Of a stretch of DNA of 64,000 nt, positions 1 to 7,988 are shown piece after piece; the first letter of the stretch is position 1, and every line of letters starts with the position of its first letter. Below the pieces are notes generated by a model. It saw only the letters and a program-made list of their open reading frames with translations, was not told the DNA's origin and did no database searches. A program made the position numbers and the translations under genes. The stretch is from contig CADCJW010000007.1 in NCBI GenBank assembly GCA_902801845.1, positions 53,676 to 117,675 on the forward strand. The letters are read 5' to 3'. This DNA is from an uncultured Eubacteriales bacterium. Its GTDB lineage: Bacteria; Bacillota; Clostridia; Christensenellales; CAG-138.

Positions 1-56
1 GCTACGATGGAATCGGTATCCGGGTTCTTGTGTCCAAAGACGTATACGGGGTCCAT
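1..56 (-). CDS. ppaC: Manganese-dependent inorganic pyrophosphatase, N-terminal fragment
   Basis: Only the first 18 codons are inside the window. They read MDPVYVFGHKNPDTDSIVA, the N-terminal metal-binding signature (GHxxPDxDS) of family II DHH pyrophosphatases, which hydrolyse pyrophosphate to phosphate in the cytoplasm. The ATG at 56 follows a strong GGAGGG Shine-Dalgarno, so the start is secure. The rest of the gene lies to the left of the window. The identification rests on the N-terminal motif alone, but that motif is distinctive. Confidence 0.85.
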   Translation of the reverse strand, partial: MDPVYVFGHKNPDTDSIV

Positions 57-88
57 GGGCTTCCCTCCTTCAGATCTTGTAACACTTT

Positions 89-116
89 ATTATATCAGAT
101 TTGCAGCCCCGCGCAA
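89..116 (-). promoter_or_regulatory. Promoter of ppaC
   Basis: On the minus strand TTGCGC (111-116) and TATAAT (89-94) are separated by 16 bp, a good vegetative sigma promoter about 30 nt upstream of the ppaC start codon. Confidence 0.65.
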
Positions 117-130
117 CAGAAAAAGTAACT

Positions 131-169
131 TCAAACAAAAAGAAAGGACCGCAGCGCAAACCGCGGTCC
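131..169 (-). terminator. Rho-independent terminator after cyuA
   Basis: A 7-bp stem (GGACCGC/GCGGTCC, 146-152 and 163-169) is followed on the minus strand by a T-rich tract. It lies just past the cyuA stop codon. Confidence 0.75.
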
Positions 170-193
170 ATCGGCTTTCCAGGGAAAACCTGA

Positions 194-1492
194 TCAACAG
201 CTCTCGGTCATGATATCCAAAATCTCCCGGTCCGTGTCCCGCATGCCCTCCCGGGCCATGCGGCCCACGGTGCGGATGGTGTTGTCCACGCCCTTGCGGA
301 CGATGCCCTCGCCGCCGTAGAACTGGTTTTTGCCGTGGGTGTACATGTCGTACCCCATGAGCCCCGCCTCCACCGCCATGGCGATCTTCCCGGCGCAGGA
401 GGGCTTGGCCCCGTCGCAGACCATGCCGGAGAGGATGGCCAGCGTGTTCACGATGGTGTGGGCGATGACCTCATATCCGTCCCCGTGGAGGTACGCGATG
501 CCCGCCGCCGCCCCGCAGCCCGCGCTCACCGCTCCGCAGAAGGCAGAAAGCCGGCCGATGCTGGTCTTCTGGTGGATGGTGATCAGGTTCGACACCACCA
601 GCGCCCTGAGCAGCCGTTCCCGGCCTACGTTCAGCTCTTTGGCGTACTCGATCACCGGCAGGCTGGCCGTCATGCCCTGGTTCCCGCTGCCGGAGACGAT
701 GACCACCGGCATCTCGCAGCCGCTCATCCGCGCGTCGGACCCCGCCGCCGCGGCGGCCTTGGCCCGGACCCGCACGTCGTCCCCCTGGGCTTCGATCAGG
801 GTCTGCCCGATGCGGGCGCCCCAGTCGTGGGTAAGGCCCTCCCGGGAGATGGCAGTATTGTAGGCGATCTGCCGATCCAGCACCACCTCCACGTCGAACA
901 GGTCCACGCTGTCCGCAAAGTCGATGATCCGCTCCACGCTGAGCAGCTCATAGTTCGGCTCCTCGTCCGCCTCCCCCTGTTCCGGGCAATCCCCCGTCTG
1001 GGCATAGAGGCAGGCCCCGTTTTTTTCGATCCGGGTGATGTTGGTGTGGAAGTCCTCGATGACCACCCGGGCGCTGTCCGCCCCCGCCCAGGCGGTGATG
1101 GCGATGTAGAAGACCTTGTCCCCCGGGTAGGGGACCACCTCGATGGGATGGCTGTCCCGGTATTCCCGGATGGCGGCCCGGTCCTTCTCAGCCACGTGGG
1201 AGATCACCTGCAGCTGCACGTCCGGGTCCCCGGCCACCAGGCCCGCCGCCGTGGCGGCCTCGATGCCCCGCATGTACCCGGTGTTGGGCACCACCACGCT
1301 CTTCACGTTTTTGATGATGTTTCCGCTGCATTCCACCCGGCACCTATCCGGCAGCGCCCCCAGGGCCAGCCGGGCCTTGGCCGCCCCGTAGGCGATGGCG
1401 ATGGGCTCCGTACAGCCCGTGGCGGGGATCAGCTCCGCCTCCAGTATGCACAGATATTCCCCGTAGGCGGGATCGCTTCTTTCAAAGGCCAT
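194..1492 (-). CDS. cyuA: L-cysteine desulfidase family protein (UPF0597/YhaM type)
   Basis: The 432-residue product fits the serine-dehydratase-like UPF0597 family, whose studied members are iron-sulfur L-cysteine desulfidases that make pyruvate, ammonia and sulfide. Family landmarks are PATGCTEPIAIAYG near residue 24, SGSGNQG near 270, and conserved cysteines in FCGAVSAGCG and VCDGAKPSCAG, which should hold the Fe-S cluster. Length is normal. The ATG at 1492 has GGAGG upstream. It lies downstream of copA and copZ on the same strand but behind a terminator, so it may be separately expressed. The substrate is inferred from the family. Confidence 0.85.
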   Translation of the reverse strand: MAFERSDPAYGEYLCILEAELIPATGCTEPIAIAYGAAKARLALGALPDRCRVECSGNIIKNVKSVVVPNTGYMRGIEAATAAGLVAGDPDVQLQVISHVAEKDRAAIREYRDSHPIEVVPYPGDKVFYIAITAWAGADSARVVIEDFHTNITRIEKNGACLYAQTGDCPEQGEADEEPNYELLSVERIIDFADSVDLFDVEVVLDRQIAYNTAISREGLTHDWGARIGQTLIEAQGDDVRVRAKAAAAAGSDARMSGCEMPVVIVSGSGNQGMTASLPVIEYAKELNVGRERLLRALVVSNLITIHQKTSIGRLSAFCGAVSAGCGAAAGIAYLHGDGYEVIAHTIVNTLAILSGMVCDGAKPSCAGKIAMAVEAGLMGYDMYTHGKNQFYGGEGIVRKGVDNTIRTVGRMAREGMRDTDREILDIMTESC

Positions 1493-1513
1493 GGTTTCCT
1501 CCCTCGTGCGAAA

Positions 1514-1536
1514 CAGGAGAGGGGTCGCCTCTCCTG
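1514..1536 (-). terminator. Hairpin terminator between copZ and cyuA
   Basis: CAGGAGAGG (1514-1522) pairs perfectly with CCTCTCCTG (1528-1536). It follows the copZ stop codon on the minus strand and is followed by a short TTTC, so termination may be partial. Confidence 0.5.
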
Positions 1537-1552
1537 CTCGGTCTTAAAAAGT

Positions 1553-1756
1553 TTACAGTACGGTAAAGCCGGCGCCCTCCACGGCCTTGGTGATGGCCTC
1601 CAGGGGCAGCTCCTCCTTCAGGACCAGCGTCACTTCCTTGGTCACGTGATCCGCCTTGCAGCTCTCCACCTGGGGAAGGGCTTCCAGCACCCGCTGGAGC
1701 CGGGCGGAACAGCCGCCGCAGCGCATGCCGTCAACCTTCAGATTCAGGGTCTTCAT
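1553..1756 (-). CDS. copZ: CopZ-like copper chaperone (HMA domain)
   Basis: A 67-residue single heavy-metal-associated domain. The metal site is MRCGGC near residues 11-16, a CxxC pair in the usual first loop, and the length equals one ferredoxin-like HMA fold. In the family such proteins carry Cu(I) in the cytoplasm to a P-type ATPase. It lies directly downstream of copA on the same strand, with a good GGAGG-like site before the ATG, so chaperone and pump are probably co-transcribed. Confidence 0.85.
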   Translation of the reverse strand: MKTLNLKVDGMRCGGCSARLQRVLEALPQVESCKADHVTKEVTLVLKEELPLEAITKAVEGAGFTVL

Positions 1757-1811
1757 GGTTTTTCCTCCGTTTGTTCAGTCGATTTATTGTATACCTCCGG
1801 GGCCGCCTGTG

Positions 1812-4346
1812 TCAATCCACCCCGTCCACGATATAGCCGATGGCCTCCACGGCACGGGTCAGGGCTTCGTCGCTGACCTCGGCCTCCAAAAGGACCTTGG
1901 CCGTGCCCGCCTCATGGCTGGCCGTGGCGGACCGGACGCCGGGCACCTTCTCCAGGGCCCCCTTCACGGCGGCCTCGCAGTGCTCGCACATCATGCCGGT
2001 GATGCGGACGGTCTTTTCGACAAGAGCCGGCTGTTCCTCGACGACGGGCGCGTCCGGCAGATCCACGGGCTGTTTCTTCCCCCGATCACGGGCGGGGTCG
2101 TACAGCTTGAACAGATTCAGCCGAAGGGCGTTGGTCACCACGCAGAAGCTCGATAAGCTCATGGCCGCGGCGCCGATCATGGGGTTCAACGTCACCCCCA
2201 GCTTCACGAAGGCGCCGGCCGCCAGGGGGATGCAGATGCTGTTGTAGAAGAAGGCCCAAAAGAGGTTTTCGTGGATGTTCTTCAGCGTGGCCCGGCTGAG
2301 TCGGATGGCCGCGGGCACGTCCCGGAGGCTGCTCTTCATGAGCACCACGTCCGCCGCGTCGATGGCCACGTCCGTGCCCGCCCCGATGGCGATGCCCATG
2401 TCCGCCCGGGTGAGGGCCGGGGCGTCGTTGATGCCGTCGCCCACCATGGCCACCTTGCCCAGCTTTTTCAGCTCCCGGACCACCTTCTCCTTCCCGTCGG
2501 GCAGGACGCCCGCGATGACCCGGTCCACCCCGGCCTGGTCGCCGATGGCCTTGGCCGTGCGGGGGTTGTCGCCGGTGAGCATGACCACCCGGATGCCCAT
2601 GTTCTGCAATTCCTTCACCGCCGGGGCGCTGTCTTCCTTCATCACGTCCGCCACGGCGACGACGCCCATCAGATCATCGTTTTTCGCGAAGAACAGGGGC
2701 GTCTTCCCCTGCTCCGCCAGGGCTTCGGCAGCCTTGCGGACGGCCTCGGACACAGGGCACCGGCCCGAAACGAAGGCCAGATTTCCGCCGGAGAGGGTCG
2801 ATCCGCCCAGCGTGGCGGTGAGGCCGTTGCCCGGCAGGGCGGTAAAGTCAGTCACCTCCGGGGCATCGAGCCCCAGCTCCGTCCCCTTCTCCAGGATGGC
2901 CTTCGCCAGGGGATGCTCGCTCTTTTTCTCCAGGGCATAGGCCAGCGTCAACAGTTCGGTTTCCGTTACGCCCGCCGCGGGGACGATATCCGTCACCTTG
3001 GGCTCGCCGGTGGTGATGGTCCCGGTCTTATCGAGGACCACGATGTCCATCTTTCCCGTCTGCTCCAGGGACACGGCGGTCTTGAACAGGATGCCGTTCT
3101 TGGCCCCCTTGCCGTTGCCCACCATGATGGCCACGGGGGTGGCCAGACCCAGGGCACAGGGGCAGCTGATGACCAGCACGGAGATGCCCCGGGCCAGGGC
3201 GAAGCCGAAGGGCCGCCCCACCAGGAGCCAAACCACCGTCACCACCGCGGCGATGGCGATGACCACGGGCACGAACACCCCGGACACCTTGTCGGCCACC
3301 TTGGCGATGGGGGCCTTGGTGGCGGCGGCGTCGCTGACCATCTGAATGATCTTGGAAAGGGTGGTGTCCTCGCCCACCCGGGTGGCCCGGCAGCGCAAAA
3401 AGCCCGATTGGTTCAGCGTGGCGGCGGAGACCCTGTCCCCCTCCGTCTTGTCCACGGGGATGCTCTCTCCGGTGAGGGCAGCTTCGTTGACGGCGCTGTG
3501 CCCCTCCAGGACCACGCCGTCCACGGGGATGTTCTCCCCGGGGCGCACCACGAAGGTATCGCCGGTCTGGACCTCCTCGATGGGCACCTCGATCTCCTGC
3601 CCGTCCTTCACCACCACGGCGGTCTTGGGAGACAGCTTCATCAGGCTCTTCAGGGCGTCGGTGGTCCGGCCCTTGGAGCGGGCCTCCAGCATCTTGCCCA
3701 CGGTGATCAGGGTCAGGATCATGGCGGCGGACTCGAAATAAAACTCGTTCATCAGGGCCATGGCCCGCTCCCCGTCGCCCTTTGCCGCGGCGTCCGTCAT
3801 GAGGAAAAGCACCGCCAGACTGTAGGCGAAGGAGACCCCGGAGCCCATGGCCACCAGGGTGTCCATGTTGGGCGCGCCGTGGAGAAGGCTGGTGAAGCCG
3901 CTGACGAAAAACTTTTTGTTGATGAGCATGACGATGGCCGCCAGGATCATCTGCACCAGCCCCATGGCCACGTGGTTCCCCTCGAACCAGGCGGGGATGG
4001 GCCAGCCCCACATATGGTGCCCCATGGAGAAGTACATAAGGACCAGCAAAAAGCCCAAGGACCACAGCAGCCGCTTCCTCAGGATCGGGGTCTCCCTGTC
4101 CTGCAGCGCTTCCTCTTCGGCGGCGTGGTCCACGCTCTTTTTGGCCGCGCCCTTCTCCCGGCAGCCGTAGCCAGCCGCCTCCACCGCCTGGATGATCTTC
4201 TCCGGAGCCACGTCCCCCTCCACGCCCATGGAATTGGTGAGCAGACTCACGGCGCAGGAGGTGACCCCCTCCACTCCGTTCACGGCCTTCTCCACCCGGG
4301 CGCTGCAGGCCGCGCAGCTCATGCCCGTCACGTCGTATTGCTTCAT
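1812..4346 (-). CDS. copA: Copper-exporting P1B-type ATPase with N- and C-terminal HMA domains
   Basis: An 844-residue Cu(I) exporter. An N-terminal HMA domain (GMSCAAC, residues 9-14) precedes eight predicted membrane helices, the SCPCALG ion site near 395, the phosphorylation motif DKTGT near 437, an [11 protein letters not shown]-binding motif and the GDGINDAP hinge. A second HMA domain with MMCEHC near residue 785 sits at the extreme C-terminus, which is less usual. I chose the ATG at 4346 because AGAGG lies 6 nt upstream; an in-frame ATG at 4379 has no such site and lies next to the -10 box. It works with the adjacent CopZ. Confidence 0.92.
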   Translation of the reverse strand: MKQYDVTGMSCAACSARVEKAVNGVEGVTSCAVSLLTNSMGVEGDVAPEKIIQAVEAAGYGCREKGAAKKSVDHAAEEEALQDRETPILRKRLLWSLGFLLVLMYFSMGHHMWGWPIPAWFEGNHVAMGLVQMILAAIVMLINKKFFVSGFTSLLHGAPNMDTLVAMGSGVSFAYSLAVLFLMTDAAAKGDGERAMALMNEFYFESAAMILTLITVGKMLEARSKGRTTDALKSLMKLSPKTAVVVKDGQEIEVPIEEVQTGDTFVVRPGENIPVDGVVLEGHSAVNEAALTGESIPVDKTEGDRVSAATLNQSGFLRCRATRVGEDTTLSKIIQMVSDAAATKAPIAKVADKVSGVFVPVVIAIAAVVTVVWLLVGRPFGFALARGISVLVISCPCALGLATPVAIMVGNGKGAKNGILFKTAVSLEQTGKMDIVVLDKTGTITTGEPKVTDIVPAAGVTETELLTLAYALEKKSEHPLAKAILEKGTELGLDAPEVTDFTALPGNGLTATLGGSTLSGGNLAFVSGRCPVSEAVRKAAEALAEQGKTPLFFAKNDDLMGVVAVADVMKEDSAPAVKELQNMGIRVVMLTGDNPRTAKAIGDQAGVDRVIAGVLPDGKEKVVRELKKLGKVAMVGDGINDAPALTRADMGIAIGAGTDVAIDAADVVLMKSSLRDVPAAIRLSRATLKNIHENLFWAFFYNSICIPLAAGAFVKLGVTLNPMIGAAAMSLSSFCVVTNALRLNLFKLYDPARDRGKKQPVDLPDAPVVEEQPALVEKTVRITGMMCEHCEAAVKGALEKVPGVRSATASHEAGTAKVLLEAEVSDEALTRAVEAIGYIVDGVD

Positions 4347-4374
4347 ATCACGCCTCTTTCGATTCTTTGGTATG

Positions 4375-4404
4375 AACATACCACAGGTGTTTTGCCCCTG
4401 TCAA
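4375..4404 (-). promoter_or_regulatory. Promoter of copA-copZ
   Basis: TTGACA (4399-4404) and TATGTT (4375-4380) are 18 bp apart on the minus strand. The spacer holds an imperfect dyad (ACAGG...CCTGT) that could be a repressor site. No copper regulator gene is in the window. Confidence 0.6.
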
Positions 4405-4417
4405 CGACCTTTCACCC

Positions 4418-4446
4418 TTGACAAGGATGAAGGGAAACGCCATACT
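4418..4446 (+). promoter_or_regulatory. Promoter of the SDR gene, divergent from copA
   Basis: TTGACA (4418-4423), 17-bp spacer, CATACT (4441-4446). Its -35 lies 13 bp from the copA -35, so the two promoters stand back to back. Confidence 0.6.
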
Positions 4447-4477
4447 GCAAGGGAAGCTGGGAAAGGATGAAACTGGC

Positions 4478-5251
4478 ATGAAACAAATCGCGGTGATCAC
4501 CGGGGCGTCCAGCGGCATGGGCCGCCGGTTCGCCGAAACCTGCGGCGAAATGGGTGCGTTTGACGAGATTTGGGCCATCGCGCGGAGCCGGGACAAGCTG
4601 GAAGCCCTGAAACAGACCGCGCCCTTCCCCCTGCGGGTGCTGGCCATGGACCTGACGGATCGAGGGAGCCTTGCCGTCTACGCCGCCGCCCTTCAGGAGG
4701 AGCCGGTGGAGGTGAAGCTGCTGGTGAACGCGGCGGGCTTCGGCAAGTTTCGGGCGGTGACGGATACGCCCCTGGACGTGAATTTGAACATGGTGGACCT
4801 GAACTGCCAGGCCCTGCAGGCGCTTTGCCAGCTCACCCTGCCCTATATGCCCCGGGGCAGCCACATCATCAACATCGCCTCCGTGGCCGCCTATCAGCCC
4901 ATCCCCTACATCGACGTGTACGGAGCCAGCAAGGCCTTCGTCCTCAGCTACAGCCGGGCCCTGAATCGGGAGCTGAAGGGCCGGGGCGTTACCGTGACGG
5001 CGGTTTGCCCCTTCTGGACCAGGACCGCCTTCTTCGATAGGGCCATCGACCCGGACAAGGAGCCGGTGGTGAAGAAATACGACGCCATGTACGACCCCAG
5101 GGACGTGGTGGCCCAGGCTTGGCGGGACGTGAAAAAGGGTAAGGACATGAGCCGGTTCGGCGCCGTGGCCCGGTTCAACGGCATACTGGCCAAGCTCCTG
5201 CCCCACAGCTTCGTCATGAGCTATTGGATGCGGCAGCAAGAATTGAATTGA
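4478..5251 (+). CDS. Short-chain dehydrogenase/reductase
   Basis: A 257-residue classical SDR. The N-terminal Rossmann motif TGASSGMG (residues 8-15) binds NAD(P), and the catalytic tyrosine and lysine are in YGASK near residue 150. The C-terminus has a hydrophobic LLPHSFVMSYWM segment, as in SDRs that associate with membranes or lipid substrates. The start is the ATG at 4478, preceded by AAAGGA; the open frame extends upstream into the promoter. The gene stands alone and the substrate cannot be read from the sequence. Confidence 0.85.
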   Translation: MKQIAVITGASSGMGRRFAETCGEMGAFDEIWAIARSRDKLEALKQTAPFPLRVLAMDLTDRGSLAVYAAALQEEPVEVKLLVNAAGFGKFRAVTDTPLDVNLNMVDLNCQALQALCQLTLPYMPRGSHIINIASVAAYQPIPYIDVYGASKAFVLSYSRALNRELKGRGVTVTAVCPFWTRTAFFDRAIDPDKEPVVKKYDAMYDPRDVVAQAWRDVKKGKDMSRFGAVARFNGILAKLLPHSFVMSYWMRQQELN

Positions 5252-5259
5252 TGGGGGTT

Positions 5260-6951
5260 CTATCTCCTGGAACGGCGAGCCTTTCGTGAGCGACGCGATC
5301 CTTTTTTGGATCGCTTTTTCTTTTTGACCGCATGGATCAGCCCATAGATGCAGCCCAGGGCCATGGACCCGATGCCGCCCAGGAACAGCAGCCCCGACAG
5401 CTCCAGGGAAGCGGGCTTTTCGGGCGGCGGGGTGGACGAGGGCGGATCTGCCTCGGCTTGGGCCGATGGCGCCGCGTTGCCCCTGTTTTGGTTCCGTTGA
5501 GGCGGCGGAGTGGATTCCTTCTCCACGATGGGCACGGGAAGGGGCGTGGGCGTTTGGGCAAAGGTGGGCGGCGCCGTGGGCGAAGGGGTCGGAGCCGGGG
5601 TATCCGTGGGGACCGGGGTAGCCGTCGGCGCCGGGGTATCCGTGGGGGACGCCGTAGGCGAAGACTTTTGCTTCGGCCTTGGCGTGGGAGCAGCCGTAGC
5701 CGCCGGTTTGGGGGAGGGTTTGATCGAAGCCGTAGGCTGAGCGGTCTGGTGTTCCGTCGCAGAAGGGGTGGACGCGGGGGCAGGTGGGGCGTTGGTCAGC
5801 TGTGGAGGCTGTGTCGGCTCAGGTTCAGAAACGGTGTCGGGAGCGGAGCTTTGCGGCGAAGCAGAGGCGTCGTCGAGGGTTGGAGCCCCAGGCGTAGAGA
5901 CAGAAGCGTCCAAAGGGGCGCTGGGAACGGAAGCCGAAGGCGAGGCGCCGGTTTCAGAGGACGAAGGGTTATCCTGGTTTGAGGGATTGGTCTGTTCGGG
6001 AGCGGACGGATCGTTGCCTGGATCGGCGATGGGCTCTCCAGAGGAGCCCGGGTTGGAACCTGACCCGGACACATCTCCGTCGGCGCCGGTGCCGTTTTCG
6101 CCAGTTCCCTCCCCCGTGTTGGGATCGGAGCCTGTGCCTGAGTCGGGTTTAGTTGTTGCAGGTGTGGTGGAAGTGGGCTCCGGCGTGAGTGTGGATGTTG
6201 GCTCCGGTGTGGCCGTGAGGACCGGCCCAGGCGTGGATGTCGGCTTCGATGTGGCCGTGGGCTCCGGATCAGGCGTGGATGTGGGTTCGGGCACAGGGGA
6301 AAGCGTGGCCGTGGCCGTGGGCGTAGGGGTAGGCGTAGGCGTGACCGTGGGTTCAGGCGTAGGGGTGGATGTGGGCTCAGGTGTGGCCGTGGGCGCGGGG
6401 GTAGGCGCTGCCGTGGGTTCCGGGGTCGCCTTGGGCTTGACGCTGGCGCCCAGGATGATCTTGCCCTGGGTATTGGCGGAAAGGACGCCAGTGACGACCA
6501 ACATCTGGTCGTCCGCAAAGTCGTCCAAGGAAAGCTGAAGCTGGGCGGCGGCCAATTCCCCCTTGGTGGCTTCCACCCGGACCCGCACCGCCATCAACCC
6601 GTTTCCCAGCTCCCCCAGGGAGGCCGACACCGTGGACGCGGAAGCGCCGGAATCGGAAACGTTGAGGATCATGGCATCGGTGATCTCCGGGATGCTGTAC
6701 CCGGCCTGATCGTAGGGCATGGCGGCCCCGGAGACGGTGACCACCTTGCCGCGCTTGACCTGTTCCATCAGCGCCGCGTCGTTGGAACTGTCCAAAAAGG
6801 CCAGCTTGCCCGTGGTCCCGTTTTGCAGATAGACGTTCTTCCCGCTGCGGTAGGTGACCACCCCGGTGAAAGTCGTATCGGCAACGCAGGGGCGCACGGG
6901 GAGCGCCGTCAAAACCAACAGAACCGCCAGCAGGACCAGGATCCGTCTCAT
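5260..6951 (-). CDS. Exported Thr-Pro-rich membrane-anchored protein with OB-like domain
   Basis: The 563-residue product has a signal peptide (residues 1-26), then about 130 residues (TGVVTYRSGKNVYLQNG...) that resemble an OB-fold of the kind in exported nucleic-acid or ligand-binding proteins. A very long Pro/Thr/Ser-rich linker follows (about 165-510), then one membrane helix (LLFLGGIGSMALGCIYGLI) and a strongly basic tail. The architecture suggests a wall-spanning protein with its folded head at the outer end. The start at 6951 was chosen for AGAGG 6 nt upstream. No function is assigned. Confidence 0.7.
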   Translation of the reverse strand: MRRILVLLAVLLVLTALPVRPCVADTTFTGVVTYRSGKNVYLQNGTTGKLAFLDSSNDAALMEQVKRGKVVTVSGAAMPYDQAGYSIPEITDAMILNVSDSGASASTVSASLGELGNGLMAVRVRVEATKGELAAAQLQLSLDDFADDQMLVVTGVLSANTQGKIILGASVKPKATPEPTAAPTPAPTATPEPTSTPTPEPTVTPTPTPTPTATATLSPVPEPTSTPDPEPTATSKPTSTPGPVLTATPEPTSTLTPEPTSTTPATTKPDSGTGSDPNTGEGTGENGTGADGDVSGSGSNPGSSGEPIADPGNDPSAPEQTNPSNQDNPSSSETGASPSASVPSAPLDASVSTPGAPTLDDASASPQSSAPDTVSEPEPTQPPQLTNAPPAPASTPSATEHQTAQPTASIKPSPKPAATAAPTPRPKQKSSPTASPTDTPAPTATPVPTDTPAPTPSPTAPPTFAQTPTPLPVPIVEKESTPPPQRNQNRGNAAPSAQAEADPPSSTPPPEKPASLELSGLLFLGGIGSMALGCIYGLIHAVKKKKRSKKGSRRSRKARRSRR

Positions 6952-6991
6952 ATGCTTCCTCTTGAAAGAACGTATTGTTTTTAATATAGAC

Positions 6992-7020
6992 AGTATACTC
7001 CAAAAAACACTGTATTTCAA
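6992..7020 (-). promoter_or_regulatory. Promoter of the Thr-Pro-rich protein gene
   Basis: Minus-strand TTGAAA (7015-7020), 17-bp spacer, TATACT (6992-6997), about 40 nt upstream of the chosen ATG. Confidence 0.7.
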
Positions 7021-7050
7021 CCTGTTCGCGAAACCGAAGGGCTCGGGCGC

Positions 7051-7079
7051 TTGTCATTCTTCACCGCTTGTGATAGGAT
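7051..7079 (+). promoter_or_regulatory. Promoter of the 7108 gene and exonuclease
   Basis: TTGTCA (7051-7056), 17-bp spacer, TAGGAT (7074-7079), 28 nt before the ATG at 7108. Confidence 0.6.
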
Positions 7080-7107
7080 ATCCTATATATTTTTCACGGA
7101 GGCGTCT

Positions 7108-7335
7108 ATGCTCTTTTCCCGGTTGAATCGAAAGAAGGCCCCGGCGGAGGCCTATGACAGGGCGCGGCTGGAGCCGGTGATCCGCAGCAGCATCTGCACC
7201 GGCGAAAAGGTGGCCGGGTTCCGGGAGAAGGAGACGGGCCGGTTTCGGGAGGTGTCCCTGCTCCGATCCCCGGCGGATCTGGACGCGTTCAAGCAAAAGT
7301 ACGGCATCACGGACGAGATACCGACCATCTATTAG
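7108..7335 (+). CDS. Small hypothetical protein upstream of the exonuclease
   Basis: A 75-residue soluble protein starting MLFSRLNRKKAP. GGAGG lies 5 nt before the ATG at 7108. I do not recognise a family. It is charged, without a signal peptide, and ends 19 nt before the exonuclease start, so the two are almost certainly co-transcribed. The tight pairing hints at a nucleic-acid-related role, which is inference only. Confidence 0.6.
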   Translation: MLFSRLNRKKAPAEAYDRARLEPVIRSSICTGEKVAGFREKETGRFREVSLLRSPADLDAFKQKYGITDEIPTIY

Positions 7336-7354
7336 AAAAGGAAGGGAGCTGCCG

Positions 7355-7885
7355 GTGAGGTACATCGCCTTCGACGTGGAAACGCCGAATCGATTCAACA
7401 GCCGCATGAGCGCCATCGGTATCTCGGTGGTGGAGGACGGGCAGATCACGGGATCCTTCTATTCCCTGGTGGACCCGGAGCAGCCCTTCGACTGGTTCAA
7501 CACCCAGCTCACGGGCATCGACAGCCGGGCGGTCCGGGGTGCGCCCACTTTCCCCGCGCTGTGGGAAAGGATCGAGCCCATCATGAGCTCCGGCCTACTG
7601 GTGGCCCACAACGCCGGCTTCGACATGGGCGTGCTGAAAAAATGCCTCCACGATTACGGCATCCTCTGGCGGCCCCAGGTACCGGGGCTGTGCACGGTGC
7701 GCATGGGGCGGCGGCTCCTGCCGGGGATCAGCCACCGGCTCAACGACATGTGCGCCTATTACGGCATCGACCTTGCCCACCACCGGGCCGACAGCGACAG
7801 CCGAGCCTGCGCCCTGATCCTGCTGCGGTATCTGAACGCCGGGGCGGAGCCGAAGCGGTTCATTCGGACGTACACCATGGAATAG
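7355..7885 (+). CDS. DnaQ-like 3'-5' exonuclease (DEDDh)
   Basis: A 176-residue exonuclease of the DNA polymerase III epsilon/RNase T superfamily. Metal-binding motif I is FDVETPN (residues 5-11), motif II lies in HNAGFDMGVL near residue 86, and motif III is HRADSDSRAC near 146, giving the DEDDh set. It should remove nucleotides from the 3' end of DNA or RNA in the cytoplasm. It starts with GTG at 7355 behind GGGAG. It stands alone, without a polymerase domain, so it could serve repair or RNA processing rather than proofreading. Confidence 0.85.
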   Translation: MRYIAFDVETPNRFNSRMSAIGISVVEDGQITGSFYSLVDPEQPFDWFNTQLTGIDSRAVRGAPTFPALWERIEPIMSSGLLVAHNAGFDMGVLKKCLHDYGILWRPQVPGLCTVRMGRRLLPGISHRLNDMCAYYGIDLAHHRADSDSRACALILLRYLNAGAEPKRFIRTYTME

Positions 7886-7886
7886 A

Positions 7887-7906
7887 GGAGCGAGTGCTCC
7901 TTTTTT
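7887..7906 (+). terminator. Terminator after the exonuclease gene
   Basis: GGAGC/GCTCC stem (7887-7891, 7896-7900) with a GAGT loop and six Ts immediately after. Confidence 0.75.
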
Positions 7907-7951
7907 CGTGGGTCGATCCGCCTGGAAAATCCATTTTCAGGCAAAATCCGG

Positions 7952-7980
7952 TTGCGCCGGGGAAAGTTGTGTGCTATCCT
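7952..7980 (+). promoter_or_regulatory. Promoter giving a probably leaderless mRNA
   Basis: TTGCGC (7952-7957), 17-bp spacer, extended -10 TGC-TATCCT (-10 at 7975-7980). Only 8 nt separate the -10 from the ATG at 7989 and there is no Shine-Dalgarno, so transcription should begin at or next to the start codon. Confidence 0.6.
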
Positions 7981-7988
7981 GATTCCGT

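Noticed and set aside
335..1876. Long open frames antisense to cyuA, copA, uvrA and others, some over 400 codons
   Set aside because: They are antisense shadows typical of G+C-rich genes. They are rich in Arg, Gly, His and Pro, have no ribosome site and match no domain pattern, whereas the opposite strand has clear families.
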